Shown here: piece after piece, positions 1-10,385 of the stretch
How the letters are laid out: each line of letters starts with the position of its first letter
How positions within the stretch are numbered: the first letter of the stretch is position 1
Assembly: GCA_036381835.1 (NCBI GenBank)
Contig: DASVCA010000039.1
Span: 1 to 32,068, forward strand
Direction: 5' to 3'
Origin: DASULK01 sp036381835
GTDB lineage: Bacteria > Actinomycetota > Actinomycetes > Mycobacteriales > Micromonosporaceae
Length of the DNA stretch: 32,068 nt
Position numbers and translations under genes: made by a program
Notes under the pieces: model-generated
What the model was told of the DNA's origin: nothing
Databases searched by the model: none
The model's input: only the letters and a program-made list of their open reading frames with translations

Positions 1-873
<873 letters not shown>

Positions 874-1181
874 GGTGCGGCCTACCTCCAAAGATGAGTC
901 ACGAAAGTCCAAGACGCCGCGGTCAATCCTGACACGAGCCGTGCCACATGCCTCGCCCCAGGGCCGATGCGCAGGATGCCGCTCTTACCGACAACGCCTG
1001 CCGCGGCGGATTCTTCCCGTGAACGACCGCGGCGTCCGGACCGGCGAAGCGGAATCCGCCACCGATCGGTTGATCGAACAGACGATGGGCACAAGGATAA
1101 GACAGGTACGCAGCCACCGCAGGTGGGGCAAAGTACGCTCGGCTTGTCGGGCCCCCCAGAATGACCGGAGGTGCGCAGAGC
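874..1181. promoter_or_regulatory. Divergent intergenic region between ettA and otsA
   Basis: This 308-base gap holds no convincing gene. On the minus strand it carries the ettA Shine-Dalgarno (884-889) and a TTGACC -35-like hexamer (921-926), but no clean -10 at the right distance. On the plus strand TACGCT at 1134-1139 is a possible -10 for otsA, giving a leader of about 35 bases. The strong Shine-Dalgarno GGAGGT at 1167-1172 selects the otsA GTG at 1182. No GGGTA-type stress promoter was found here. Confidence 0.45.
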
Positions 1182-2578
<1,397 letters not shown>

Positions 2579-2582
<4 letters not shown>

Positions 2583-5194
2583 GCGCCCAGGCGCCCGTCC
2601 TCGACACCTACGCCACAGAACTTGATCCATCGCTGCGGGCCGCGATCGGGCGGATCTCCCGAGTCCCGCAGTTGCTGGTGGCGTGCGACTACGACGGCAC
2701 CCTGGCCCCGATCGTCCCCGATCCCACGAAGGCGGTGCCGCTACCCGAGTCGGTGGCGGCCGTCCGCGCGTTGGCCTCCCTGCCGCAGACCACGGTCGCC
2801 GTCGTGTCCGGGAGGGCGTTGCGCGACCTGGCGATCCTCTCCCGCCTGCCGAGCGAGGTTCACCTCGTGGGCAGTCACGGCTCGGAGTTCGACATCGACT
2901 TCGTCGACCGGCTCGCCCCCGAGTTGATCGAGGTGCGGACCCGGCTGCAGACGGAGGTCCGCCAGATCGTGGCCGGCCGGCCCGGAGTACGGCTGGAGAG
3001 CAAGCCGGCGAGCGTCGCGGTGCACACCCGGGCCGCCGATCCGCAGGTCGCCGAGGATGTCGTCGAAGCGCTCCGACAGGGCCCGGCGTCCTGGCCGGAG
3101 GTGACCGTCACACACGGCAAGCAGGTCGTCGAACTGTCCGTGGTGCCGACGAACAAGGGCGCTGCGCTCGACCTGCTACGCACTCAGATGTCGGCCAGCG
3201 CGGTGCTGTTCCTCGGCGACGACGTGACCGATGAGAACGCGTTCGCCCGCCTGCACGGGCCGGACATCGGCATCAAGATCGGGCCCGGGGAGACGCTGGC
3301 ACCCTACCGGGTGGCCGACCCGGTCGAGGCGGCGCGCGTGCTCGCCCTGCTCCTCGAGACCCGCCGGAACTGGCTGTTCGGCGAGCGCGCCGTGCCGATC
3401 GAGCGCCATTCGATGCTCGCCAACGGACGTACCGTCGCGCTGCTCACGCCGGATGCCCGAATCACTTGGCTCTGCCACCCGAAGCCCGACTCCCCGGCGA
3501 TCTTCGCGGAGTTGCTCGGCGGCAGCACCGCCGGCTATTTCAGCGTCGCCCCCGCCCGCGGCGGGCTGCCACTCGGCCAGCGCTACCGGCCCGGCACCAT
3601 GACCGTCGAGACCCGCTGGTCCGGGCTGACGGTCACCGACTGGCTCGAATGCCCGGCCGCGGAGTTCGCCGAGTCGCTCGTCACGCCGGGTGACTCGACC
3701 CTCGTCCGGCTTCTCACCGGCACCGGCAAGGCCCGCCTGGAATTCGCGCCGCGCCCCGAGTTCGGCCAGGTCGCGGTGCAGTTGCAGCCGCTCGGCGACG
3801 GTCTGCTCGTACTCGGATCCAACCAGCCGGTGACGCTCTACTCACCCGGCGTCGAGTGGGAGATCGTCGCGGAGGGCCAGCACGAGAGTGCGCACGCGGT
3901 GGTCGACCTCGGCGCGCTCGGCGGGTCGCTGCTGCTGGAGGTACGCCTCGGTGCCGAGAGCCTGGAGCCGCCGCGGATGCGACCGGCCGAACGGCAGGAG
4001 GCCGTCGAGCGCCCGTGGCGAGAGTGGCTGGCCGGGCTACGGCTGCCGGAGACCGCGCGGGACCTGGTCGCGCGCAGCGCGCTGACGCTGCGCGGGCTGT
4101 GCCACGAGGCGACCGGCTCGATCCTGGCGGCGGCGACGACGTCGTTGCCGGAGGAGATCGGCGGGGTGCGCAACTGGGACTACCGCTACTGCTGGCTGCG
4201 CGACGCCGCGATGACCGCCCGGGTGCTGGTCGACCTCAACTCGCTGTCCGAGGCGGAGGCGCTGCTGCGCTGGATCGACGGGTGTATCGAGCGCACCGGC
4301 GGCCATCCGGAGCGGCTGCACCCGCTCTACACCGTCGACGGCTACGAGCTGGGCGCCGAGGCGGTGATCGACACCCTGCCCGGGTACGCGGGCTCGCGGC
4401 CGGTCCGGGTCGGCAACCTCGCCAACCACCAGCTGCAGCTGGACGTGTTCGGGCCGATCGCCGACCTCATCGCGGCGGTCGCCGACGCGCGCGGCTGGGT
4501 GCGCGAGGAGGAATGGCGGGTGCTGGAGGCGATGGTGGAGGCGGTGAGCCGGCGGTGGCATGAGCCGGACCACGGCCTGTGGGAGGCGCGCCTGCCGCCT
4601 CGGCACCATGTCTACTCGAAGGTGATGTGCTGGATGGCGGTCGACCGGGCCCTCCAGGTGCTGCGCCGCCACGGCGCCGGGCACCGGTTCATGCACGGGG
4701 TGCCGCCGAGTGAGTGGACGGCGCTGCGGGACCGGATCGGGCACAACGTGCTCGAGCACGGCTGGCACGACGACGTCGGCGCGTACACGGTGGCGTACGG
4801 CGAGACGGATATGGATGCCTCCTCGCTGTGGATCGGCCTGTCCGGGCTGCTACCCGACGACGATCCCCGGTTCCTCTCGACGGTGCTGCAGATCGAGGCC
4901 GACCTGCGCAGCGGACCGGTCGTCTATCGCTACCACTGGAACGACGGCCTGCCCGGGCGGGAAGGCGGCTTCCACATCTGCACCGCCTGGCTGATCGAGG
5001 CGTACCTGCGCACGGGTCGGCGCAGCGACGCCGAACAGTTGTTCGAGCAGATGCTCGACACGGCCGGGCCGACCGGCCTGCTGCCCGAGCAGTACGACCC
5101 GCTCGCCGAGCGCGGGTTGGGGAACCATCCGCAGGCGTACAGCCACCTCGGGCTGATCCGCTGCGCGATGCTGCTGGACGGGATGCTGCAGTGA
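2579..5194 (+). CDS. otsB: Trehalose-6-phosphate phosphatase fused to GH15 glucoamylase/trehalase-like domain
   Basis: The 871-residue cytoplasmic protein has two catalytic modules. Residues about 30-260 are a HAD-type trehalose-6-phosphate phosphatase: DYDGTLAP with nucleophile D37 and acid D39, and LGDDVTDENAF near residue 212 for magnesium. Residues about 270-870 are a GH15 glycosidase of the bacterial glucoamylase / mycobacterial trehalase group: HSMLANGRTVALLTPDARI opening, GGVRNWDYRYCWLRDAA near 528, YSKVMCWMAVDRA and NHPQAYSHLGLI. The likely acid and base are E669 (LWEAR) and E795 (REGGF); both are present, so the domain looks active. The start is GTG 2579 overlapping the otsA stop; longer upstream readings in this frame are otsA out of frame. 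Combining a trehalose-forming step with a possible trehalose-cleaving domain is striking. The true GH15 substrate (trehalose, other alpha-glucosides, or none) cannot be read from sequence. Confidence 0.92.
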
Positions 5195-5198
5195 CCAT

Positions 5199-5234
5199 CG
5201 GTCGACCGAGATCAGCTGGCCGGATCTAATCCGG
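5199..5234 (+). other. Two short palindromes after the otsB stop (weak terminator candidates)
   Basis: A perfect ten-base palindrome CGGTCGACCG (5199-5208) is followed by a hairpin CCGGAT-CTA-ATCCGG (5220-5234). Neither has a T tract. They may mark the end of the trehalose operon, but the stems are short and the call is weak. Confidence 0.3.
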
Positions 5235-5252
5235 GCATAGCCTGAAATGTCA

Positions 5253-5258
5253 TAGCTT
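5253..5258 (+). promoter_or_regulatory. -10 box of a leaderless promoter for the penicillin-binding protein gene
   Basis: TAGCTT is followed by exactly six bases and then the GTG start codon at 5265. No Shine-Dalgarno is visible. This spacing puts the transcription start on the start codon, as in leaderless actinobacterial mRNAs. No good -35 hexamer is recognisable. Confidence 0.5.
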
Positions 5259-5264
5259 AGCGGT

Positions 5265-7427
5265 GTGACGACCCACACCCCTGACACGTCTCGGTCCAGG
5301 CTCGCCCCGCTCACCCGTGCCGGCCTGATCGCCGGCGTCCTCGCAGCCGCGGTGATGTACCCGCTGGCCGCGCTCGGCGGAATCGCCGCCGTCTCCGGGA
5401 TCGACGCGGTCGGTGACATCCCCCGCGATCTGCGTACCGCAGCGCCCGCCCAGACCACCTACCTGTACGCGTCGGACGGCAAGACCCTGCTCACCGCCTT
5501 CTACGAGGAGCACCGCAAGTACGTCCCGCTCGCCGAGATCTCTCCGTACGTGCAGCAGGCGATCGTCGCGGCTGAGGACTCCCGGTTCTTCGAGCACGAC
5601 GGGGTCGATCCGAAAGGCATCGTGCGGGCCTTCGTGGTCAACCAGCAGTCGGGTGGGGTGTCCCAGGGCGCATCCACGCTCACCATGCAGTACGTGCGAA
5701 TGGCGCTGCGCGACAGCGCGCAGACACCCCAGGAGGTCAGGGCGGCGACCGAGCAGACGGCTGCCCGCAAGATCCGGGAGATCCGCACCGCGGTGGACAT
5801 CGAGGAGAAGATGACCAAAGCGGAGATCCTCGAACGCTATCTGAACTCCGCCTACTTCGGGCACCGCGCCTACGGCATCTTCGCCGCCTCCGAGATCTTC
5901 TTCTCCAAACACCCGAAGGACCTCACCCCGGCCGAAGGCGCCACCCTCGCCGGACTGGTGAAGGCACCCAGCGAGTACGACCCGGCGAACTCCGACCGCA
6001 AGGCCGCCACCGACCGCCGCAACTGGGTCATCGACCGGATGGCGGCGATGGGCTACCTCTCCCCCGCCGTCGCCGAGCAGACCAAATCCGAACCGATCCA
6101 ACTCAAGCTGAGCACCCCACCGAACGACTGCCCGTCGGTGCCGAAGGAGTACAACAGCTGGGGGTTCTTCTGCGACTACGTCCGGGCCTGGTGGCGTTCC
6201 CACCCGGCGTTCGGCGACAACCCGGTGGAGCGGGAGGACAAGCTCCGCCGCGGCGGCTACCGCATCGTCACCTCGCTGGACCCGAAGATCCAGGAGATCG
6301 CCGAGGCCAACGTGATGGGCGAGGAGTCCGCGCGCAGCCCGTTCGCGCACGGCCAGGTGGTCATCGAGCCGGGCACGGGGCGGGTCAAGGCGATGGCGGT
6401 CAACCGGGTCTACTCACTGGACCAGAGCAAGAACGGGCCGCACTCCGACCCCAGCAAGCGAGGCAAGATCAAGAGCAACTATCCCAACACGGTGGCACCC
6501 CTGCTGGGCGGCGGCAGCCTGCCGGGCTACCAGGCCGGCTCGACCTTCAAGATGTTCACCATGCTGGCCGCCCTCGAGGCCGGCATGCCCCTCTCCACAG
6601 AGATCAACTCGCCGCACCGGGTGGTCACCCGATACCCGGGTGGCGGCGAGACCAGTAGCTGCGGCGGCTTCTGGTGTCCGTCCAATGCGAGCGGCGCCAT
6701 GACCGGCCGGCACACCATGTGGGCCGGATTCGGCAAGTCGGTCAATACCTACTTCGTACAGCTCCTGGAGCGGGTGGGCGCGGACAAGGCCGTGCAGATG
6801 GCCGAGCGGCTGGGCCTCACGTGGCGGACCGAGGTGGACAAACGGCAGGCTTCGCCGGCCAAGGCGAAGATGTGGGGAGCGTTCACCCTCGGCGTCTCCG
6901 ACGCCACGCCGTTGGAGATGGCCAACGCGTACGCCACCGTCGCCGCCGACGGCCGCTACTGCGAACCGCTTCCCGTGCAGTCGGTGATCGGACCGGACGG
7001 CAAACCGGCGACCTGGACCGATGAACAGGGCCGGGTGGTCGACGTGGCGAAACCACGCTGCCGCCAGGAGCTGGATCCGGACGTCGCCCGAGCCGCCACG
7101 GACGCCGCCCGCTGCCCGGTCGGCGACAAGCCGGCCCGTGGCTCCTGCGGCGGCTGGTCGACCGCGGACAGCGTACGCGGCATCGTGGGTCGGCCGGTCG
7201 CCGGCAAGACCGGGACCACGGACAGCACCAGGTCGGCGTGGTTCGTCGGATACACACCCGAACTGGCCGCGGCCAGCTTCCTCGCCGACCCCGACAACCC
7301 GTTCAACGCCGTCGGCGACGGACAGTCCGAGAAGCCGATCCAGTCGGTGGCGAAGACCCTGCGTGACGCGTTGAAGGACAAACCGGTACGACAGTTCGCC
7401 CCACCCTCGGCGAAGATCAGCAGGTGA
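5265..7427 (+). CDS. Class A penicillin-binding protein (GT51 transglycosylase plus transpeptidase)
   Basis: This bifunctional peptidoglycan synthase polymerises lipid II and cross-links peptides outside the membrane. The 720-residue protein starts with a short cytoplasmic tail and one membrane anchor (about residues 18-45). The GT51 domain follows, with EDSRFFEHDGVDPKG (catalytic E104), QGASTLTMQYVRM and KAEILERYLNSAYFG. The transpeptidase domain has SxxK at S426 (GSTFK), SxN at S492-V-N494 and KTG at K648 (AGKTGTTDS). All catalytic motifs are intact. The C-terminus is short and has no PASTA repeats. Start GTG 5265 is chosen by the leaderless -10 box, since no ribosome-binding site exists. 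The gene stands alone between the trehalose operon and SURF1. Confidence 0.95.
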   Translation: MTTHTPDTSRSRLAPLTRAGLIAGVLAAAVMYPLAALGGIAAVSGIDAVGDIPRDLRTAAPAQTTYLYASDGKTLLTAFYEEHRKYVPLAEISPYVQQAIVAAEDSRFFEHDGVDPKGIVRAFVVNQQSGGVSQGASTLTMQYVRMALRDSAQTPQEVRAATEQTAARKIREIRTAVDIEEKMTKAEILERYLNSAYFGHRAYGIFAASEIFFSKHPKDLTPAEGATLAGLVKAPSEYDPANSDRKAATDRRNWVIDRMAAMGYLSPAVAEQTKSEPIQLKLSTPPNDCPSVPKEYNSWGFFCDYVRAWWRSHPAFGDNPVEREDKLRRGGYRIVTSLDPKIQEIAEANVMGEESARSPFAHGQVVIEPGTGRVKAMAVNRVYSLDQSKNGPHSDPSKRGKIKSNYPNTVAPLLGGGSLPGYQAGSTFKMFTMLAALEAGMPLSTEINSPHRVVTRYPGGGETSSCGGFWCPSNASGAMTGRHTMWAGFGKSVNTYFVQLLERVGADKAVQMAERLGLTWRTEVDKRQASPAKAKMWGAFTLGVSDATPLEMANAYATVAADGRYCEPLPVQSVIGPDGKPATWTDEQGRVVDVAKPRCRQELDPDVARAATDAARCPVGDKPARGSCGGWSTADSVRGIVGRPVAGKTGTTDSTRSAWFVGYTPELAAASFLADPDNPFNAVGDGQSEKPIQSVAKTLRDALKDKPVRQFAPPSAKISR

Positions 7428-7502
7428 TGGTGCCGCAGAGCCCCGGCGCCCGCCCGCGGCCACGCCGGTCGGCCACCGGCATGCCGACGGCCCGTGCCCA
7501 GG

Positions 7503-7508
7503 TAGCCT
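7503..7508 (+). promoter_or_regulatory. -10 box of a leaderless promoter for the SURF1-family gene
   Basis: TAGCCT is followed by six bases and the GTG start at 7515. No Shine-Dalgarno is present. The arrangement is the same as at the penicillin-binding protein gene upstream. Confidence 0.5.
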
Positions 7509-7514
7509 CGTGAC

Positions 7515-8327
7515 GTGTACCGGTTCCTGTTCACGCCCCGCTGGCTGGGCATTCTCGCGTTGACCCTGGCCGCCGCCGCGGTCATGGTCCTCCTCGGCAA
7601 CTGGCAGCTGGCGCGGTACCAGGAACGGTCCTCGATCAACCACCGGATCGAGACCAACTCGACCGCCACGCCCGCACCGCTCACCCAGGTGCTGCCGGGG
7701 CCGGGCCTGCGGCCCGCCACCGCCGGCGCCGCCCCGAAGGACGAGATCGAGTACACCCGGGTCACCGTGACCGGACGGTACGACGACGCCAACATCGTCC
7801 TGGTGCGCGGGCGCAGCGTCAGCGGTCGGGTCGGCTTCGAGGTGCTCACCCCGTTGGTTCTCTCCGACGGCAGCGCGGTGCTGGTGAACCGCGGCTGGGT
7901 GCCACCCGCCGCCGGCGGGGCGATGGCCCAGCCGCAACTGCCGCCCACTCCGACGGGTGAGGTCACCGTGACCGGCCTCGTTCGGCTGTCGGAGCGCCGC
8001 GCCGGCGAGGTGTCACGCCGGGACGGCCGGCTGGAGACCCGGCGGATCGCCGTCTCTGAACTCGCTCGCGCGCTGCCGTACCCGATCTACGGCGGCTACC
8101 TGTCGCTCACCGAACAGGACCCGCCTGCCGACCCGGCCTTCGTGGCGGTCCCCCTGCGGTACGAGAACAACTGGCAGAACGGTGCCTATGCCGCCCAGTG
8201 GTGGCTGTTCGCGCTGGCGGCGCTCGTCGGATTCGGGTGGCTGGTGCGACGGGAGGCTCACGACCGCAAGGCGGGCGACCGCGAGGCGGGCGCGTCATCG
8301 CCGGAATCGGCTACCCTGCCGTCGTGA
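7515..8327 (+). CDS. SURF1 family cytochrome c oxidase assembly protein
   Basis: SURF1 proteins are membrane factors that help assemble haem-copper cytochrome oxidase. The 270-residue protein shows the family plan: a short N-terminus YRFLFTPRWLGI, a first membrane helix (about residues 10-29), the family segment LGNWQLARYQER, an extracytoplasmic domain with VLVRGRSVSGRVGFEVLTPL and VLVNRGWVPPA, and a second membrane helix near residues 225-245 (WWLFALAALVGFGWLV) preceded by NNWQNGAYAAQ. The tail is hydrophilic. The start is GTG 7515, supported by the leaderless promoter. No oxidase genes adjoin it here, which is common in actinobacteria. The stop codon overlaps the GTG of a tiny downstream ORF. 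Confidence 0.92.
   Translation: MYRFLFTPRWLGILALTLAAAAVMVLLGNWQLARYQERSSINHRIETNSTATPAPLTQVLPGPGLRPATAGAAPKDEIEYTRVTVTGRYDDANIVLVRGRSVSGRVGFEVLTPLVLSDGSAVLVNRGWVPPAAGGAMAQPQLPPTPTGEVTVTGLVRLSERRAGEVSRRDGRLETRRIAVSELARALPYPIYGGYLSLTEQDPPADPAFVAVPLRYENNWQNGAYAAQWWLFALAALVGFGWLVRREAHDRKAGDREAGASSPESATLPS
8312..8317 (+). promoter_or_regulatory. -10 box inside the 3' end of the SURF1 gene
   Basis: TACCCT lies in the last codons of the SURF1 gene. It is followed by six bases and then the GTG at 8324, which opens a 16-codon ORF. The spacing equals that of the other leaderless promoters in this window. Confidence 0.42.
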
Positions 8328-8374
8328 CCGATCAGCGTAGCTGGATCGCCCCGGACGGTGAGGAATCGGTATGA
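8324..8374 (+). CDS. Possible leaderless 16-residue leader peptide
   Basis: A 16-codon ORF runs from GTG 8324 to TGA 8374 and would encode VTDQRSWIAPDGEESV. It begins inside the SURF1 stop (GTGA overlap) and ends in an ATGA overlap with the start of the next gene at 8371. A TACCCT -10 box six bases upstream would give it a leaderless transcript. It could couple translation of the downstream membrane protein to its own. No known leader peptide family is recognised, and the short length makes chance possible. Confidence 0.35.
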   Translation: MTDQRSWIAPDGEESV

Positions 8375-8763
8375 GCGTCGACCCGACCCTGCCGCTGCCG
8401 GTCGGCGGCCAGCAGCCGGTGATCGCACAGATCGGCGAGATCACGGTGACCGCGCACACCGTGCACACCCCCGTGGGTGACCTCCCGCTCGCCGGCTCGA
8501 CCTGGCAGGTGGCGGACTACTGGCAGACCGAACAGAAGACGCCGACCTGGGCGGTCGTGCTGGCCATCGTCGGATTCTGCTGCCTGACCGTGTTCAGCCT
8601 CCTCTTCCTGCTGGTCAAGGAGACCGTCCACCACGGCACGGTCCAGGTGACGGTGACCAACGGACCCCGGCAGTACGTGGCACGGATCCGGGTGACCGAC
8701 CAGGCCCAGGTGCACCACATCAACCAGCAGGTCAACTACGTGCGGTCACTGGCCACCCTCTGA
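8371..8763 (+). CDS. Hypothetical protein with one membrane-spanning segment
   Basis: The product has 130 residues and no function I can name. Residues about 1-58 are soluble and beta-rich in character (IAQIGEITVTAHTVHTPVG, then PLAGSTWQVADYW). One hydrophobic stretch (about residues 60-82, WAVVLAIVGFCCLTVFSLLF) spans the membrane. The C-terminal part again looks beta-rich (VQVTVTNGPRQYVARIRV). The ATG at 8371 has GGTGAGG upstream and overlaps the stop of the tiny leader ORF. The last 18 bases overlap the 3' end of the convergent DNA ligase gene. Similar small proteins occur in Micromonosporaceae as far as I recall, without an assigned role. Confidence 0.75.
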   Translation: MSVDPTLPLPVGGQQPVIAQIGEITVTAHTVHTPVGDLPLAGSTWQVADYWQTEQKTPTWAVVLAIVGFCCLTVFSLLFLLVKETVHHGTVQVTVTNGPRQYVARIRVTDQAQVHHINQQVNYVRSLATL

Positions 8764-10347
8764 GGCGATACGCCCCGCGTGGATCGCGCGGACCGTGTCG
8801 ATGGTGTCGGCTTCCGCCGCCGTCTTGTCCGGCCGGTAACGCAGCACCCGGGCGAACCGCAGCGTCACCCCGCCCGGGTACCGCGGGCTGGCCTGCACAC
8901 CGTCGAAGGCGATCTCGACGACCTGTTCGGGGCGTACCCGCACCACCCAGTCGTCCCGTTCGACGGCGAGCTCCAGGAACCGCTGCGTCTGCCAGCGCAG
9001 CAGTTCGTCGGTGAGGCCCTTGAACGTCTTGCCGAGCATCACGAAGCCGCCCGTGGCCGGGTCGCGGGCACCGAGGTGCAGGTTGGAAAGCCATCCGTTG
9101 CGCCGGCCGCTACCCCACTCCGCGGCCAGCACGACCAGATCCAGGGTGTGGCGGGGCTTCACCTTGACCCAGGCGGCACCGCGTCGCCCCGCCTCATACG
9201 GCGCGTTCGGAGCTTTCACCACCACACCCTCGTGCCCCGCGTCCAACGCCGCCGAATACGCCACCGCCGCCTCCTCGACTGTGGCCGCCTCGGTCCTAGC
9301 CACCCGCAGTGGCTCGGGGAGCGCCTCGGCCAGCGTCGCCCACCGGTCACGGCCCGGCGCGTCAAGCAGATCGTCGCCGTCGAGGTGCAGCAGATCGAAG
9401 AAGTACGGCGTCAACGCGGCGGCACCCGCCGCAGTGCGCACCGTCGGTGCGACGAGCACCCGGTCGGACGATTCCTCGCTGCCCCGGCGGCGGGCACCCC
9501 GGGTGGCCGCCCGCCGTGCGGTCTCCTGGAACGGCCGCGGCCGTCCCGTCGCATCGACCAGGATCGCCTCACCGTCGAGCACGACGTCCCGTACCGGCAG
9601 GGCGCGTACGGCGGCGACCACCTCGGGCATCCTCGGGGTGATCTCGTCGAGGCTGCGGGTGAAGACGGCGACGTCGGCACCGCAGCGGTGGACCTGAATC
9701 CGGATGCCGTCCAGCTTGACATCGACGACGGCTGGGCGCCCGGTCGCGGCGAGCGCGGCGTCGATGGTGGAGGCGCTTCGCGCGAGCATCGGGGCGAGCG
9801 GGCGTCCGAGCCGCAGCGAGAAGCCGGCGAGCGCTTGCGCACCGCCGGTCAACGCCGCCGCCGCCACCGCCGTCAGGTCCCCGGCGAGCAGCAGGGCCCG
9901 GCGCACCGCCGCCGCCGGCACCCCGGCGGCTCGGGCGATCGCGTCAACCAGCAGACCGGCCTGGGCACCCTGGCGCAGTTCGCCGCTGAACAGGCCCGCG
10001 AGCAGGCGCTGCTCGTCACGTGTGGCAGCGGCGAACAACGCGCCGAGCAGCTCGCGACGCCGGGCCTGGGCGCCGGGACCGCGTACCGCGGCGATCGCCG
10101 TGATCCTGTCGTCCACCGCGGCGACGGTCAGGGTCGGTTGGGCCGCCGGTGGCGGCAGGTCGCGGAGGCTCGCCCAGCCCACGCCGGTCTGGCGCTGGCG
10201 CAGCTCGCCGGCCAGGTAGGCGGCGCCCACCGCGATCTCTTCGGGCGGCAGGGCGCGCAAGGCCGCGGCGAGCAGTTCGATCTTGGCGTGTCGGCCGGTG
10301 GTGGCCGCCACCGCGGTGGAGACGCCGGCGAGGTCGCTGAACCGCAT
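8746..10347 (-). CDS. ligB: ATP-dependent DNA ligase (mycobacterial LigB type)
   Basis: The enzyme seals nicks in duplex DNA using ATP. The 533-residue protein has an N-terminal DNA-binding domain (residues 1-190), a nucleotidyltransferase domain and an OB domain. Motif I is KLDGIRIQ with the adenylated lysine K211; motif III is VLDGEAI (258-262); motif IV is EGVVVK; motif V is WVKVKPRH. The OB-domain segments MLGKTFKGLTDE and VRPEQVVEIAFDGVQ closely resemble mycobacterial LigB. No nuclease or polymerase domain is attached, so this is not the NHEJ LigD. The ATG at 10347 starts MRFSDLAGVS, as in LigB homologues, with GGTGG upstream. The gene ends in an 18-base overlap with the convergent small membrane protein gene. 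It is an accessory ligase; the essential NAD ligase would lie elsewhere. Confidence 0.95.
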   Translation of the reverse strand: MRFSDLAGVSTAVAATTGRHAKIELLAAALRALPPEEIAVGAAYLAGELRQRQTGVGWASLRDLPPPAAQPTLTVAAVDDRITAIAAVRGPGAQARRRELLGALFAAATRDEQRLLAGLFSGELRQGAQAGLLVDAIARAAGVPAAAVRRALLLAGDLTAVAAAALTGGAQALAGFSLRLGRPLAPMLARSASTIDAALAATGRPAVVDVKLDGIRIQVHRCGADVAVFTRSLDEITPRMPEVVAAVRALPVRDVVLDGEAILVDATGRPRPFQETARRAATRGARRRGSEESSDRVLVAPTVRTAAGAAALTPYFFDLLHLDGDDLLDAPGRDRWATLAEALPEPLRVARTEAATVEEAAVAYSAALDAGHEGVVVKAPNAPYEAGRRGAAWVKVKPRHTLDLVVLAAEWGSGRRNGWLSNLHLGARDPATGGFVMLGKTFKGLTDELLRWQTQRFLELAVERDDWVVRVRPEQVVEIAFDGVQASPRYPGGVTLRFARVLRYRPDKTAAEADTIDTVRAIHAGRIASEGGQ

Positions 10348-10385
10348 CCCACCATGGTGGCAGCCACCGGTGACGAATGAGGCGG

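Noticed and set aside
6414..7937. Long minus-strand ORF across the PBP and SURF1 genes
   Set aside because: It spans two well-supported genes on the other strand and has no motif or ribosome-binding site.
8779..10380. Plus-strand ORF of the same length as the DNA ligase
   Set aside because: It is the complement of the ligase gene, rich in Arg, Gly and Gln with no motif. The ligase has all catalytic motifs in the other strand.
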